Shown one piece after another: positions 23,572-34,455 of a stretch of DNA of 64,000 nucleotides. Source of the stretch: Branchinecta lynchi (lineage: Eukaryota; Arthropoda; Branchiopoda; Anostraca; Branchinectidae); the NCBI GenBank assembly GCA_023053575.1, contig JAKZAP010000001.1, forward strand, positions 10,246,849 through 10,310,848. The letters run 5' to 3'. The position numbers were made by a program, and so were the translations under genes. Each line of letters begins with the position of its first letter. The first letter of the stretch is position 1. The notes under the pieces are model-generated. The model had not been told where the DNA came from. It made no database searches and saw nothing but the letters and a program-made list of their open reading frames with translations.

Positions 23572-26500
23572 CGGGGGCGTCGCTAAGGCGGGGGGGGGGG
23601 TACCCCCCCCCCCCTCGAAGAAAGAAAAAAAGCTAAAACGGGCGCTCTAGCTCCCGACCACACAAATTTAGGTAAAACGGGCGCTCGCAGAGCGCCCGAC
23701 CAAGAAAATTCAGCTCATCTGGGCGCTCACCCAGAAAAGCTAAATGGGGGGCTGGCAGTGCGCCCGGAAAAGTCAGTAAGGCTATTTATTAAGGTGTCGG
23801 CTGTTCTGGGTTCTCGAGCGTCTGAAACTTAAGGAATTGCATTCTCAGTCGCCGCATTTTTCGAGAGGCAGGCTTTTTCTAGTCGTTCAGATCCAAAATG
23901 TTTTTTAATCATATTTTTTCAGAATGAGAAGGATCATTGTTGGATCTAAACTTCCATGACCGAAAGAACACAAATTTTGAATTTCGCCCTTCAGCACACA
24001 GTTTTAACCAAGTGTTGCCAGGTCGCCGGGACCCAAATGCACTTCAATTGACCCGAAAAGGCACTTTCGGGTGCCAAAAATCACTACACAACTTTTTTTT
24101 TCCCGATTCTTATAATAATATAAAACGAACATAAAACGTGTGGAATCAAAACTTAACATAAAACGTGGGGAATTCGCGATTGAATTTCGATGAAGTGCTG
24201 CAACGACAAAGCGCATTATTTGAGTATTACACAGAAATTCAGGGTTTATGGGGTAAAGATAGGGGTGTCTGGTATAGCTTATATATTTGGTTTACAGAAA
24301 TTCGTCAGGGTACTGAATCTCCCAACTTTATTTATGCGAAGTAATCACAAACTGAAATGTATTGAATGCCATTGAAAATATAAGATTACATATCTGACGG
24401 GTTGAAGCTGAGCTGTCCAGTTCCTGCAAATGACATTAGGAATATTTCTAGCTATTAAATGTATAAGAACACGACAAAAAGTGGCATAACGAGTGACGTT
24501 CTCACCAAGTGTGTATTAAGTGATGGCTTGTCATCAACTGTTATCGAAGGACTGAGACAATAGCTCATTTTTTGCCTGAGTTTTTTTCTGGCCTATCCCA
24601 TACGACAATAATGTACTGTTTTTTTTTTCGAACTATCCAGATGCAAAAGCTTAACTTATGCTACTTAGGTCTACATATAAATTTCCATGCAACTTTTGAG
24701 ACTAATTTACAGTTTCTTTTTAAATTCAGGATCGCGCGGCTGCCTGTAGCTTTACATTTTATTTTGAAAAGTGAAAATTTGATTCACAAAAATCTATGGA
24801 CCAGCCAGCAAGATCGCCTGTGTTGCACGGATGAAATCATTTGCAAGACAACTCCTGAAGTGATGACTTCTCAACTTTTCTTTTGTAAACGATAAGTTAC
24901 TTATCCTTGTTTAAAGCTGCCCCATTGTACAATTTGATATGTCCAAAAGTCCGACCCGATTAAGACTTTTTATTAGTCGCACCTAAGATTTATTCTCGCC
25001 GTTCCCCGAGGACTCCTCGGGGAATCGAAGGGAATGCGAGAATAGAGGGAGTCACTCCACGCGGACTCCGCGTACAGAAACAGCGAGAACACGGGGAATG
25101 CTCCCAAAATAGATTTCGTTCGAAAGAAAAATATGCAGTTGACGAAATCAGTCTGGATCCACTTTAATTTTCGTTTTGTTTATTCTGATTGTTTTCAAGT
25201 AATTTTACATTGCACCAACATCAGCAAAAACTGACTCCCCACTGAATCTGAAAGGGAGCCCTTTCTGGTGATGATGATCGGAGCATTCGCTGTTCGTGGG
25301 AACTCGCGAGAATACGGGGAGTGAGTCCCTGGGACAAACAAAAGCGCGGGGACTCCACAAGTGGAGTCCACGGGGAACGGCGACAATACACCTCTAGGCT
25401 AATGATCTTGAACATTAGTTTCCCTGTTATCACGGATAAATGTCTCACTCTCAGAAGATCACATGTGCACGTACAGTGCTCATGTCCCTTCTATTTTCAA
25501 ATGAACTCTCTTGCGCTGGCAAGAGAAAATCACTACGGAATGCTAAGTTTGACCAGAAAATCACTACCGCACTTTCGTTCGTCGAAATCACTACGTTTGG
25601 TGATTTATCACTACACCTGGCAACACTGTTTTGCCCTAAGTTTTACCACGATCTGTTGTCTACTAGCATCTCTCGATTCAAGTAAAAATCAGGCTGGTTT
25701 TGCTTGTGGCTACCTTTCCAATAATTTGTTAGTTTCATGTGAAGATCCTTTGTACTTTAGTAGAAAAGCATTTTAGGATAGGAATTTTTCTCCAGTCTGA
25801 CGTTAAAAAATAAATCGGCTTCATGTGTGAGCAATGAGAGAAGATTAAATGACGGGTCCGATTATTGCAACAGGTCATTTTGTGTTTGAACTCTAAATTC
25901 AGAACAAGTCAACTCCATTTCAGTTTTTTTTTCTGGATGATCAGTACTTCTTTTTTGGAAAGGCTCGAACTGAAGCACATTATCCAACTTCCAGCTAAAT
26001 GTCTCATATTTTTCTGGAATCGTCGTGAACAAAGACATACGGGCAGATCCTGCTAAGTGGCCCTTACCTTCATTTGGGATCCGAAAAGGCGGTCTGATCA
26101 TACAGAATTCGCCTGCGGCGCCTTTCATAGTAGGCTCTTTTTTACTGGAAAGTCGCGTCATTTCATTCGGACTTTAGGCTTGAAATTTCGGGGCTTGGGC
26201 CGCATTAAAACCTACATAGATTTTGTCGCGTGGTAGTAGAGTTTTGCCCCAAAAAAGCCTACTTAAAAAATTTCGCCTGCCGCGCTCATTCTCGTTCTGT
26301 CTGATATAAAGTTTTGGGGGATATAGTGCTGTACTGTCTTGGCTATTGTTTCTAACTGGTATGACTCTTAGGCCTTCCGGATTTGCCAGCCGTATATTTT
26401 AAGTTAATCACCTCCCACGCCCGAGCCCTTCAAACCGCCTCGGAGCTCGGAGATACAACTAAGCTTCTAATCTTCAGTCTTCAACGCCAGCAGTTATTAC

Positions 26501-26590
26501 TAATTTTATTATCACATATGAGACGAAACGTTGAAACGGGCGGCAGTTACCCCCCCCCCCCCCCTCGAGTTTTGGCTAGCGACGCCCCTG
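23572..26590. mobile_element. 3.0-kb hAT-type element, CGGGGGCG/CGCCCCTG ends
   Basis: Left end CGGGGGCGTCGCTAAGG, right end TTTTGGCTAGCGACGCCCCTG, flanked by AGACGGAG (23564-23571) and TGACGGAG (26591-26598), seven of eight matching. Inside are GGGCGCTC palindromes (23640-23760) and TTTCGCCTGCGGCGC phrases shared with the sister elements. No transposase domain could be recognised. A family B MITE is nested at 24986-25393. Confidence 0.75.
24986..25393. mobile_element. Family B MITE, copy 1
   Basis: 408 bp, CTA duplicated at both sides (24983-24985 and 25394-25396). Ends pair as AGATTTATTCTCGCCGTTCC and GGAACGGCGACAATACACCT. The frame at 25321-25776 crosses its right end and is not a gene. 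Confidence 0.85.
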
Positions 26591-26598
26591 TGACGGAG

Positions 26599-27713
26599 CA
26601 AGCGTCTCCGTACCGACTCAAATCCTGTGTCAACTAATTACGGTGATCTTTGGGAGCAGATGTGACACCACTTCTGCCTTTCTTCCGCTAGGTACCCGGA
26701 GATTCTGCATTGGCAAGGAGAGATAGTCATCAAGAGTACTCACACGAAAATAAACCATTCATGTACTCTAAGGATTTCCTCTCGACCAACAAGCTAAAAA
26801 CGCTTGTGACTGACAGCAGAAGATCAATAAAGTCATCCATGACACGACTGAACATGAAAAAACGGGCAAACATGGAATTACGCAAACTGTGTGCAAACTT
26901 TTCACTTATCCTGCGACGGTGTCATTATGAAACAAAAAAGAACAACAATATATCAAAGTACAATCTGAAGGTTCGCTCCCATGGTAATATCTATTAATCT
27001 GAATGATTTATGGCATTCGACAACGTCCAACCACAAAAATTTCACGCTTCTGGCTCTTTCCAAAATAAACACTGGTCTGTGACAAGGTTTAATGACAGCA
27101 CGAAACTATATAATGATGATTTACCACCGGCAAAAGCAATCCCCTTTTAAGTCAATTTTCTCGGTACCATGCAAATCTTTTACAGCATACAATTACGAAG
27201 ACGTAAAATAATATTTATTGTGGCCCGAACTAGCTATCTGACTTGGCTTTCACGGCAGGCTTATAATTTATCACGGTTCATGTGCAGCAAAGTTTTGCCG
27301 CAACTGACAATTTGACTATCCGGAAATTATAGTGGAGGCTTGCCACATAGCCATATAAATTATATCGTATGTCAGGCACGTACTCCTGATGGGCTAAGAC
27401 TTGCGAAAATTGGCATCAGATAATCACATGCTTAGCACACATCAATCAAACCTGTGTGATTATTCGATAAAGCAAACGTGGAACATTTAGAGCCTATTAT
27501 GGTTATTAATGAAGACACAGGAGGAAATAATTAATACCACATCCTGCTGAGGAATAAATCATCGGTAGTAGAGCATACCTCTCACCAAAGAACAAAGTAG
27601 AGGGACTGATTGGTCAAGCCTCCAGATAGGCTAATGGGGATACATATAGCCTTCACGGAACTCCAAGCGTTCTATACGCTCTTTTAGGGGGGGGGGGGGG
27701 TAGACATCATAGT
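26599..27713. other. Non-coding region with one unassigned open frame
   Basis: An open frame of 95 codons at 26710-26997 on the plus strand is rich in Lys, Arg and Ser and has no domain I recognise. It may be chance. The rest shows no repeat boundaries except a G run at about 27688-27700. Confidence 0.35.
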
Positions 27714-28165
27714 CGACTGCCCTAAAGGGATGCGTCAGCTGAATTTATTGAAGGTATATTTCGGCCCTTCTTGGCTACGGCCCTCCTCACCCGATGAAAA
27801 ATTTGTAGCCTGCGAAGTAGTATGGTAGTAGTACGAAAACGTTGCACGTAATACCATGTAATAGCAATGAATACTATCATTTAATGTGCCTCGGACTGGT
27901 CCAATCTTATGTAGTAGTATCCAGTAGCATCCTGTCTTGCCATAGTAGCACCCAGTCTTGCTAATAGTAGCATATAGTAGGATGCAGTAACACGGTAGAC
28001 TTGAAGTAGAACCATGTAGTAGCATCGTTAGTACTGCATGCTACTTTTTCGTACTACTTCATAGTACTATTTTGAGATAAATTGTTCATCGAGCGACTGC
28101 GCTAAAGGGATGCGTCAGCTGAATTTATTGAAGGTATATTTCGGCCCTTCTTGGCCAGGGCCCTC
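27714..28165. repeat. Pair of ~75-bp direct repeats enclosing a GATGCTACT repeat copy
   Basis: CTAAAGGGATGCGTCAGCTG through TTTCGGCCCTTCTTGG occurs at about 27720-27772 and 28090-28143, about 370 bases apart and nearly identical. Between them (27785-28060) lies the inverted copy of the repeat at 8160-8420, with TAGTAGCAT modules. The layout could be an element with short direct terminal repeats. Confidence 0.6.
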
Positions 28166-28638
28166 CTCAGGCTCAAAGCTAGAAACGCGAACATGTAATA
28201 AAGCAAGGGAGGATTCTAGCAACTATACACATCTAACTTTGTTAACTTTCTCGTAGTAATTGCTTGGGGTTAGAGTTGGTGCCGAGATTTCATTTGGACA
28301 CTGCTAGTGTTTTTGCTGCTCTGTGCGTCGACGTGGTAGTAATATTTCTGCATTCTGATTGGATTTGGCTTAGCTGTGGAGAAGGGATTAGGGTTTGAAT
28401 TTTCTTACACTGATAATGCCATTCCACATGTCCGGTAGTGAATACTCGCCTGTGTCTCAGGAATATACCTGAACGGTTTTTATAAAATTTTCAACGGTAG
28501 AAAAACGGTTCAGATGAGACGAGTAGCTTTGACCCTGAGGAAGACCCTTCACAAGAAGGGTTGTAACATCAATTTAACAAATTCCGCTGACCCATTGAGC
28601 GAAGTCGACGATGATTCACAGTCAGCTTGGGCTGAAGG

Positions 28639-28780
28639 CAAGCCCGTATCCAGGGGGAGGGGGTTGACCCCCTACCCCCCCCCCTCCCTGAAAAATAATC
28701 ATTGTTATAGGCTTTTCCCTCTGATCTGTATTTTTTTTCCGACCCGCAGACACCCCCCCCCCCCGAAATATATTTTGGGG
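28639..28780. mobile_element. Small hAT MITE (GTATCCAGG family), right end lost
   Basis: Starts CAAGCCCGTATCCAGG, has C runs and TTATAGGCTTTTCCCTCTGA, and decays after CCCCGAAATATATTTT without the closing GGATACGGGC. Confidence 0.65.
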
Positions 28781-29579
28781 GTTAGAAAATTGTAAAGTTA
28801 TTTCGATTTCGAGGGTTTTTGACGCCAGTATATTTCGAGTTCGCGCAAATTACCGCATAAGAATTTCCGATTCGAAAAATACGCCCGGGTTTAAGGCGTG
28901 TAAATATAGCATACCGCCGAAGATCCTGACGTTCACTTTAGAAGGTGAGCTCAGGTTGAAGGGCACTAGTCGTTCTGAGCTGATTGCGATGTTCTCCGAC
29001 GACAACCTGGGTTTCCAGTGACTATCAGTAGAGATCAGAGCAAAATAAGTCTAGAGAGTAATGCACTAACTTTGAAAAAGTGACACAGTCAAATCGCAGC
29101 CATACTAGCTCCACTAGAGGACACGAACATCCCTACTGCGACTCAACCAATCGTTAACGAGTGCTGGCTCTGATTTAATCCACAATGTGTGCACCGCATC
29201 TTAGTCTTGCTGGAATTTTCTACGTCACCACTGCACATACGAACAGGGCTGCGCTGCGACGGAGGCCCATTTTTGATGCATGGGAAGGATAGGTCTTCGC
29301 ATTACTCTCTAGAGTTATTTTGCTCTGGTAGCGATTGATTTGGTATGGGGCAATCTGTCACTGCCAGAGCAAAATAACACAAGGGAGTATAGCCATGACT
29401 TGAAAAAAAGTGAGTCTAATAGCAGCGACACTAGCACCACTAGGGACAGAGAACGTCCCTATTGAAACTTAGTCAGCGCTGGCTCCGATAACTCCATATC
29501 CCGAACAGAGTAAGACCACATACAGACCACACCTTACCTGTATACTAGAAATTTTCTAAATTCGCACGTTTGTCTCTCT
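28781..29579. repeat. Duplicated and inverted ~140-bp modules
   Basis: AGAGCAAAATAA followed by CTAGCTCCACTAG-like text and GAGTGCTGGCTC occurs at about 29034-29175 and again at 29368-29497. The complement CGCATTACTCTCTAGAG...TTATTTTGCTCTGG lies between them at about 29297-29328. No gene. Confidence 0.5.
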
Positions 29580-29932
29580 TTGAATGAATGAATGAATGAA
29601 TTTATTGCACGAAAAAACCCTTGGGGTCATGGCAACAAAACAAGAAAAAACACAACAAACTACAAAAATCGCTCTCTATGGGACAAACCAACGCGGAGGA
29701 ATCTAGCCACCTTACGAATATCCCCCATATTTGTATTTCCAATTTTTTCTAGTAGCCACTCCTCCCTAGTAATTCCCACCCCAAATAATTCGACCCTTAA
29801 ACCACTCAATCCTTCACATTCACACGTAAAGTGGAACACATCGTCATCCACCTTTCCACACATTGGGCAAAAGTAAGTACATATGTCCCGAGCGTAGTCG
29901 GCGGGGCTACGAGTAAGGCCGGTTTCTGACAC
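29580..29932 (-). pseudogene. C-terminal fragment of a non-LTR retrotransposon (LINE)
   Basis: On the minus strand a 90-codon frame includes CTYFCPMCGKVDDDVFHF and a following Cys-Glu-Cys, the Cys-Cys-His-Cys type motif found near the C-terminus of many LINE ORF2 proteins. The frame is followed by a short untranslated end with AATAAATTCATTCATTCA at 29582-29602, a simple-repeat tail ending the element. The reverse transcriptase is absent, so this is a 5'-truncated dead copy. Confidence 0.65.
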
Positions 29933-30566
29933 ACGAAAAGCATAGGTCTTGGCGCTCCTCGTTAGTGTTCCTTTGCTCTGGCCTCAAAATACGCTGTTTC
30001 TGCTTAAAACTAACTCTTTTCTGTATTTCTAGATTTTGCTTTCCACAACGGCATCATAATCACGTGCACATCCTTCATCTTATGTCATTTGGAAGCGTCT
30101 AACTCCTGTACTCACCACCTGGATGCAGCTAGGTGACGCCGGGATTATTAAACTCCTTCCATGCGCACAATGAACCATCAGTTGGTAATTTAAGTTTATC
30201 CCTAAGAAGATTTTCAATGTCTCTTTTCATTTGTATTTCTGCTCTTGTTCGAAATTGGTTTCTGTCCCTTGAATTATCTGAAATCGCACTTCCGGTGAGA
30301 TAAGGTGGGTGATCCTGGTGTAGAACGTTTCGTGACTGGAATCTTGTCTGGTTCGCTGAACCACAAGAGAAGTCTGTGTCAAGAAGTAAACTGGATCACG
30401 ATCAATGCGTCCTGGCTTTAATACGGTTTTGCCTTGACAACCATCAGCTTAAAACGAGTATTGTTTTCAAAATCCATTTAATTTTTTCAAATTTCAGATT
30501 CCATTTTTTTAATTCCGAGTTTTCTTCTCTATAAGATAGTTTTAGAAAATCCCCCCCCCCCCCTAT
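29933..30566. other. Non-coding spacer
   Basis: No gene seen. A run of 13 C bases at 30551-30563 directly precedes the next hAT element. Confidence 0.35.
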
Positions 30567-31569
30567 CAGGGGCGTGACTAGCCTTTTACCTTTGGGGGGC
30601 GGAGATTATTCCTCTGATGTAATCTCGTATTTTAAGTTCACATATTTGGATTTTCATTTTAGCTTTCGCTAAAAAGCGAAGCTCCCAACGACTGTATCAA
30701 GAACAAGTAAACTAAGCGAAATTTTTTAAATCTGCATTTTTTCCGGAATAATTTAGCTATGCCTACCGTACAAGTTCTAGCTTTTAACGTGTTTCAGACC
30801 CTCACGAATTTCAATCCTAACGCCAACTAAATTAAACACCGTTCTTCCGAATAAAGAATACTACTATGCGGCGCAGGCAAAACTTTTGTGTAAACTAACT
30901 GTAATACATTAGTTGAGATTATTCCTTTGGTATATATTAAAGATCATATATTCGGCTTTTCATTTTAGGTTTCGGTAAAAAGCGAAGCTTCCGACGACTG
31001 CACTAAGACAAGTTAAAGCAGGCGAAATTTTTTTAATCTGCCGTTTTTCCGGAAAATTTTAGCTATAGCACCGTACAATTTGCGGCTTTGACGTGTTTCA
31101 AACCCCAAGAATGTCTGTTCTAAAACGAAAACTCACTGATGCACCGTTCTTCCAAATAGAGAATAATACAAAACGCGCCGCATGCGAAATTTTGGGTAAA
31201 ACTAAGTGTAGTGCATCAGTTGCGATTGTTCCTTAATGTAAATTCATATATTAAAATTCACATACTCGGCTTTTCGTTGCAGCTTTCGCTAAAAAGCGAA
31301 GCTTCCAACGACTGTACCCAGAACAAGTTGAACTAAGCAACGCCGGCGAATGCTTGCAGGACTTCATTTCTTGCGTATAAAAAGAACCCGATGTGCCGAC
31401 GAGTCGACCGAAGCCTGACAAAAGCATACAAAATTTTATTTCTTCTGTGTTTGCCGGCACTTCGCGGCGACAAACAGGTGAACTTTCGCCGGGCTTCGCC
31501 CGACGAAAGTACTTTCTCAAGACCTTTGGGGGGGGGGGAGTCCCTCCCCCCCCCACAGTGACGCCCCTG
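30567..31569. mobile_element. hAT-type element with perfect 8-bp target duplication
   Basis: 1003 bp, from CAGGGGCGTGACTAGCC to CACAGTGACGCCCCTG, flanked by CCCCCTAT on both sides (30559-30566 and 31570-31577). Three units of about 300 bp repeat GCTTTCGCTAAAAAGCGAAG, a 20-base near-palindrome, and TTCTTCCRAATA. The right end (GCCCGGCGAAAGTTCAC in reverse) matches the left end of 21122-23510, so the two are family members in opposite orientation. No transposase. Confidence 0.9.
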
Positions 31570-31679
31570 CCCCCTATCACCAAACGTGCTGTTACTAAAT
31601 GTTCTTTGAACCCAAGCTGACTTTCGAGGACCCGTCCGTCGACTCGTCGAGGGCCCGTACGTTGACTCGTCGATGACGC

Positions 31680-31745
31680 TTGACAAGAAGGGCCGAAATA
31701 TCGCTGATGGAGAATCGTAGCTGACGTATCCGTTGCTGATGGAAT
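31680..31745 (-). pseudogene. Short Penelope-like element coding fragment
   Basis: Read on the minus strand this encodes QRIRQLRFSISDISALL, almost identical to QRIRQLRFFISDISALI in the GIY-YIG ORF at 42903-43517. Sequence similarity ends on both sides. Confidence 0.55.
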
Positions 31746-32499
31746 ACGTGTTGTTTCTGGCACTGCGTCGGCTATGTTTGGCTAAATCACCATTCTCAAT
31801 GATGACTCTTCTTTCGGAATACTACCACATAATTGCGTAATTACATAGCAGGTCGGAAATTCAAAAACAAAAGCAATCGTGAACTGCCAACTAAAAAACA
31901 ACAACACTGTCTTCTTGGTACTACCGCAAATTTGTTAATACGGAGTTAGACTTGAAACCTTTGTCTCAACTCATTAAATGTAGTTGCAGGTGTGGTCAGA
32001 CTTGAAGCACAATGGGTTGTTTTCAAATTTTAAATGATCGTTATAGCGGACCTGGATGGTTACAGCACATTTACGAAAGTTTATACCCGTTGTAAATTTA
32101 AGTCCTTTCCACTGTTTAAGCTCAACAACTGACAGTTGCATGGGAGCGGTTAGTTTCAGTCTCAGCTTGGTCTCGGTAGAAATTTTAACTGCGGTTTTAC
32201 TGAATTAGGACTCCGGTAATCGCTTTGCAAACAGCGACACGCGAAAAAATGATTTGATATTTTTGACAACACGCCAAGAATCAGATCACTCTTACTAGGA
32301 TATCCCATTAGACAACAAAACGTCGATGTAAGATAACATGAAACAGAAAAAAAAGTCTCATGCAAATTCAATAAAAAAATTTAACAGTCAGTTGTATTAA
32401 GACATATTACTAGAACATAGCTATATATATATAGCTATACTATATATATAGTTGCTATATATATATAAAAAACTTCAACGGGTTGTATAAAATTTTTCA
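31746..32499. other. Non-coding spacer with TATATA palindromes
   Basis: ATATATATAGCTATAC and related dyads at 32419-32470. No gene. Confidence 0.4.
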
Positions 32500-32760
32500 G
32501 GTCTCCAACATAACCTGTGCAGGTTTTTTCGTAAATGATATTTTTCTTCTTTTTTGTTTTTTTTTTATTTTCAATTTGTTAGTTATTAAACTGTAATTAA
32601 ATTGTAGATAAGTTTTAAGTATTTTTGGCAGTGTAGTTAGGCCATCTTTTGGCAGTTTTTGAGTTATAGTGTTTAGCCGAAATTTGTCAGTGTCTATTAA
32701 TTTCTTTTTTACTCGCTATCTTTGGCGGAAATAAAATATTGATTGATTGATTGATTGATA
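32500..32760 (+). mobile_element. LINE 3' untranslated end with TGAT tail
   Basis: T-rich sequence ending GGCGGAAATAAAATATTGAT followed by repeated TGAT (32740-32759), as expected for the 3' end of a non-LTR retrotransposon on the plus strand. Confidence 0.5.
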
Positions 32761-33690
32761 TATATATATATATATCTGTACAGAAAACCCAAAGGCCATA
32801 CAGGATAAACCAACAACTCATAAGAAACTAAGCAAAATAAAAAACTAAGAAACAGCACTTCTCAACTCGAGTGCTTTTTACACAAAATTCCCAAAAGAGA
32901 CAATCACTCGGTGACGTAGAGCGTACAATACCAAGAAGCTGTCCACCATTCCCAGATATGATATGTTGATATGTTACTATAATAATAATCATAATAGTAA
33001 CAATAAAGTTTGTTATTAAGCCAAAAGGCATACACGACTGAATACATGTAGCCTACCACCACATAAACAGGTTACACCTGTTACTATAACCGTTACATAA
33101 ATCAGGCTAAACTTTCTGTCCTGATAGTGCGAATACACAATCAGAATTTCCCGGCCCGATTTCCTGCTCCTTCGTCATCAAGTTGAAAAATCTCAACTTT
33201 TCCGAATGGAAGTGATGATGGTGTTGAAAATCCGGGCAGCCATTCCAGACCGGGAGCATCCGACCCTGATTGTGTGTTCAAGGCACGTCTAAGCGCTTTA
33301 ATTACATATTTGCGTACTTCTACGATGAAGTTGGGGTTCGTAGATTTCAGGATATAAGAACGCGATAACAACCCACCCGGAACAAGTTTCACGCTCAAAT
33401 GCGAAAGCGCTTGGCACTCAAAGAGGAAGCGGGTAAGATCCTCATCCTCCAACTTGCAAAGAGGGCAAAGGAGGTATGTCTCTCCCGTGCCAGCTTTCCT
33501 CCTATTAAAAAGTTTATTTATACTGAGGGTCGGCAGACTGTTAGCTCGGAGCTGGAACCAAGTTTTCAATGTAGCAGGATCTATACATATGTCCGATCTA
33601 TGTAATAATAGTGTTATTTGGGTTTTATACAGATACTTTGTGTGTAAGTTGTCTGCTTTGGCCCCCGCAGTATATATTGTCTGACGAATT
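32761..33690 (-). pseudogene. LINE C-terminal ORF and 3' end
   Basis: The minus-strand frame at 33569-33141 (142 codons) includes WFQLRANSLPTL, then CPLCKLEDEDLTRFLFEC, the CCHC-like motif near the end of LINE ORF2, with the usual His replaced by Arg (RFLFEC instead of HFLFEC). The 3' end at 32761-32800 has GGTTTTCTGTACAGATATAT and a TA-rich tail that abuts the tail of the preceding plus-strand LINE, a tail-to-tail arrangement. The reverse transcriptase is missing, so it is a truncated copy. Confidence 0.65.
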
Positions 33691-34455
33691 CAAGCTTTAC
33701 TGTATACGGTGCTGACAAGAACGACAGTGGAAGGCATTCTGCGCTGGATATACGTCATCCATGACTAAAATTCTTGGCGGGATTCATTAACCCGTGTCCT
33801 GCCTGTACGGGGCCAGAAAATCAGCCACGATACCAGGACACTTTTCAAAGCCGTATGTCAAAGGATTGGGCACTAGAACCCAAGCAGTTCTCAGCGTTGG
33901 GAAAAGAGATTACAAGAGCAAAAGGGCGCTTTTCCACTCGGGCGATATGTTTTATATATGTGTTAGCGGCATGTTTTGACGTTGTAGCCTACTGATACGA
34001 TACGGACAAATTTTAAGCATCCGTGCTAGTAACTATGCCCACTCGTTCTTTTTCTTCACTCCCATCGTGTATTTTCAGTTATTTCCAGTTTTAATTCATT
34101 TTTCTACAATTTCTGTCCTCCCTCGAATCCTAATCGGTCTTATCTTTGGCCATATTTTTGGCCTGGTCAGGATCAAACTCGACTGACTGTTAGAATCTGG
34201 AAGCAAATGAAGTCAAAAGACTTATTCTTTTCGAAAGGGACATCTGTTTACTCATCAGTTTCATTTTACGTGGTTACGACCAGGAAAAGAAGACAAGTGC
34301 AAAAAATAATTATAGTCTCCAATTTTAGACACGCATCGTCACTGACTTCCCAAAATTAAATTTTTAGCCAGGACACACGAAGGGGGCCCCAAGGGCCATG
34401 GCATTACCACAAGAAACAAAATGACGAACTTGTTTCTAACAACCACTAAAAACTA
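33691..34455. other. Non-coding spacer
   Basis: No recognisable gene or repeat end. Confidence 0.35.

Noticed and set aside
31251..31763. 170-codon minus-strand frame
   Set aside because: It crosses the right end of a hAT element with a defined 8-bp duplication and continues into flanking DNA, so it cannot be one gene.
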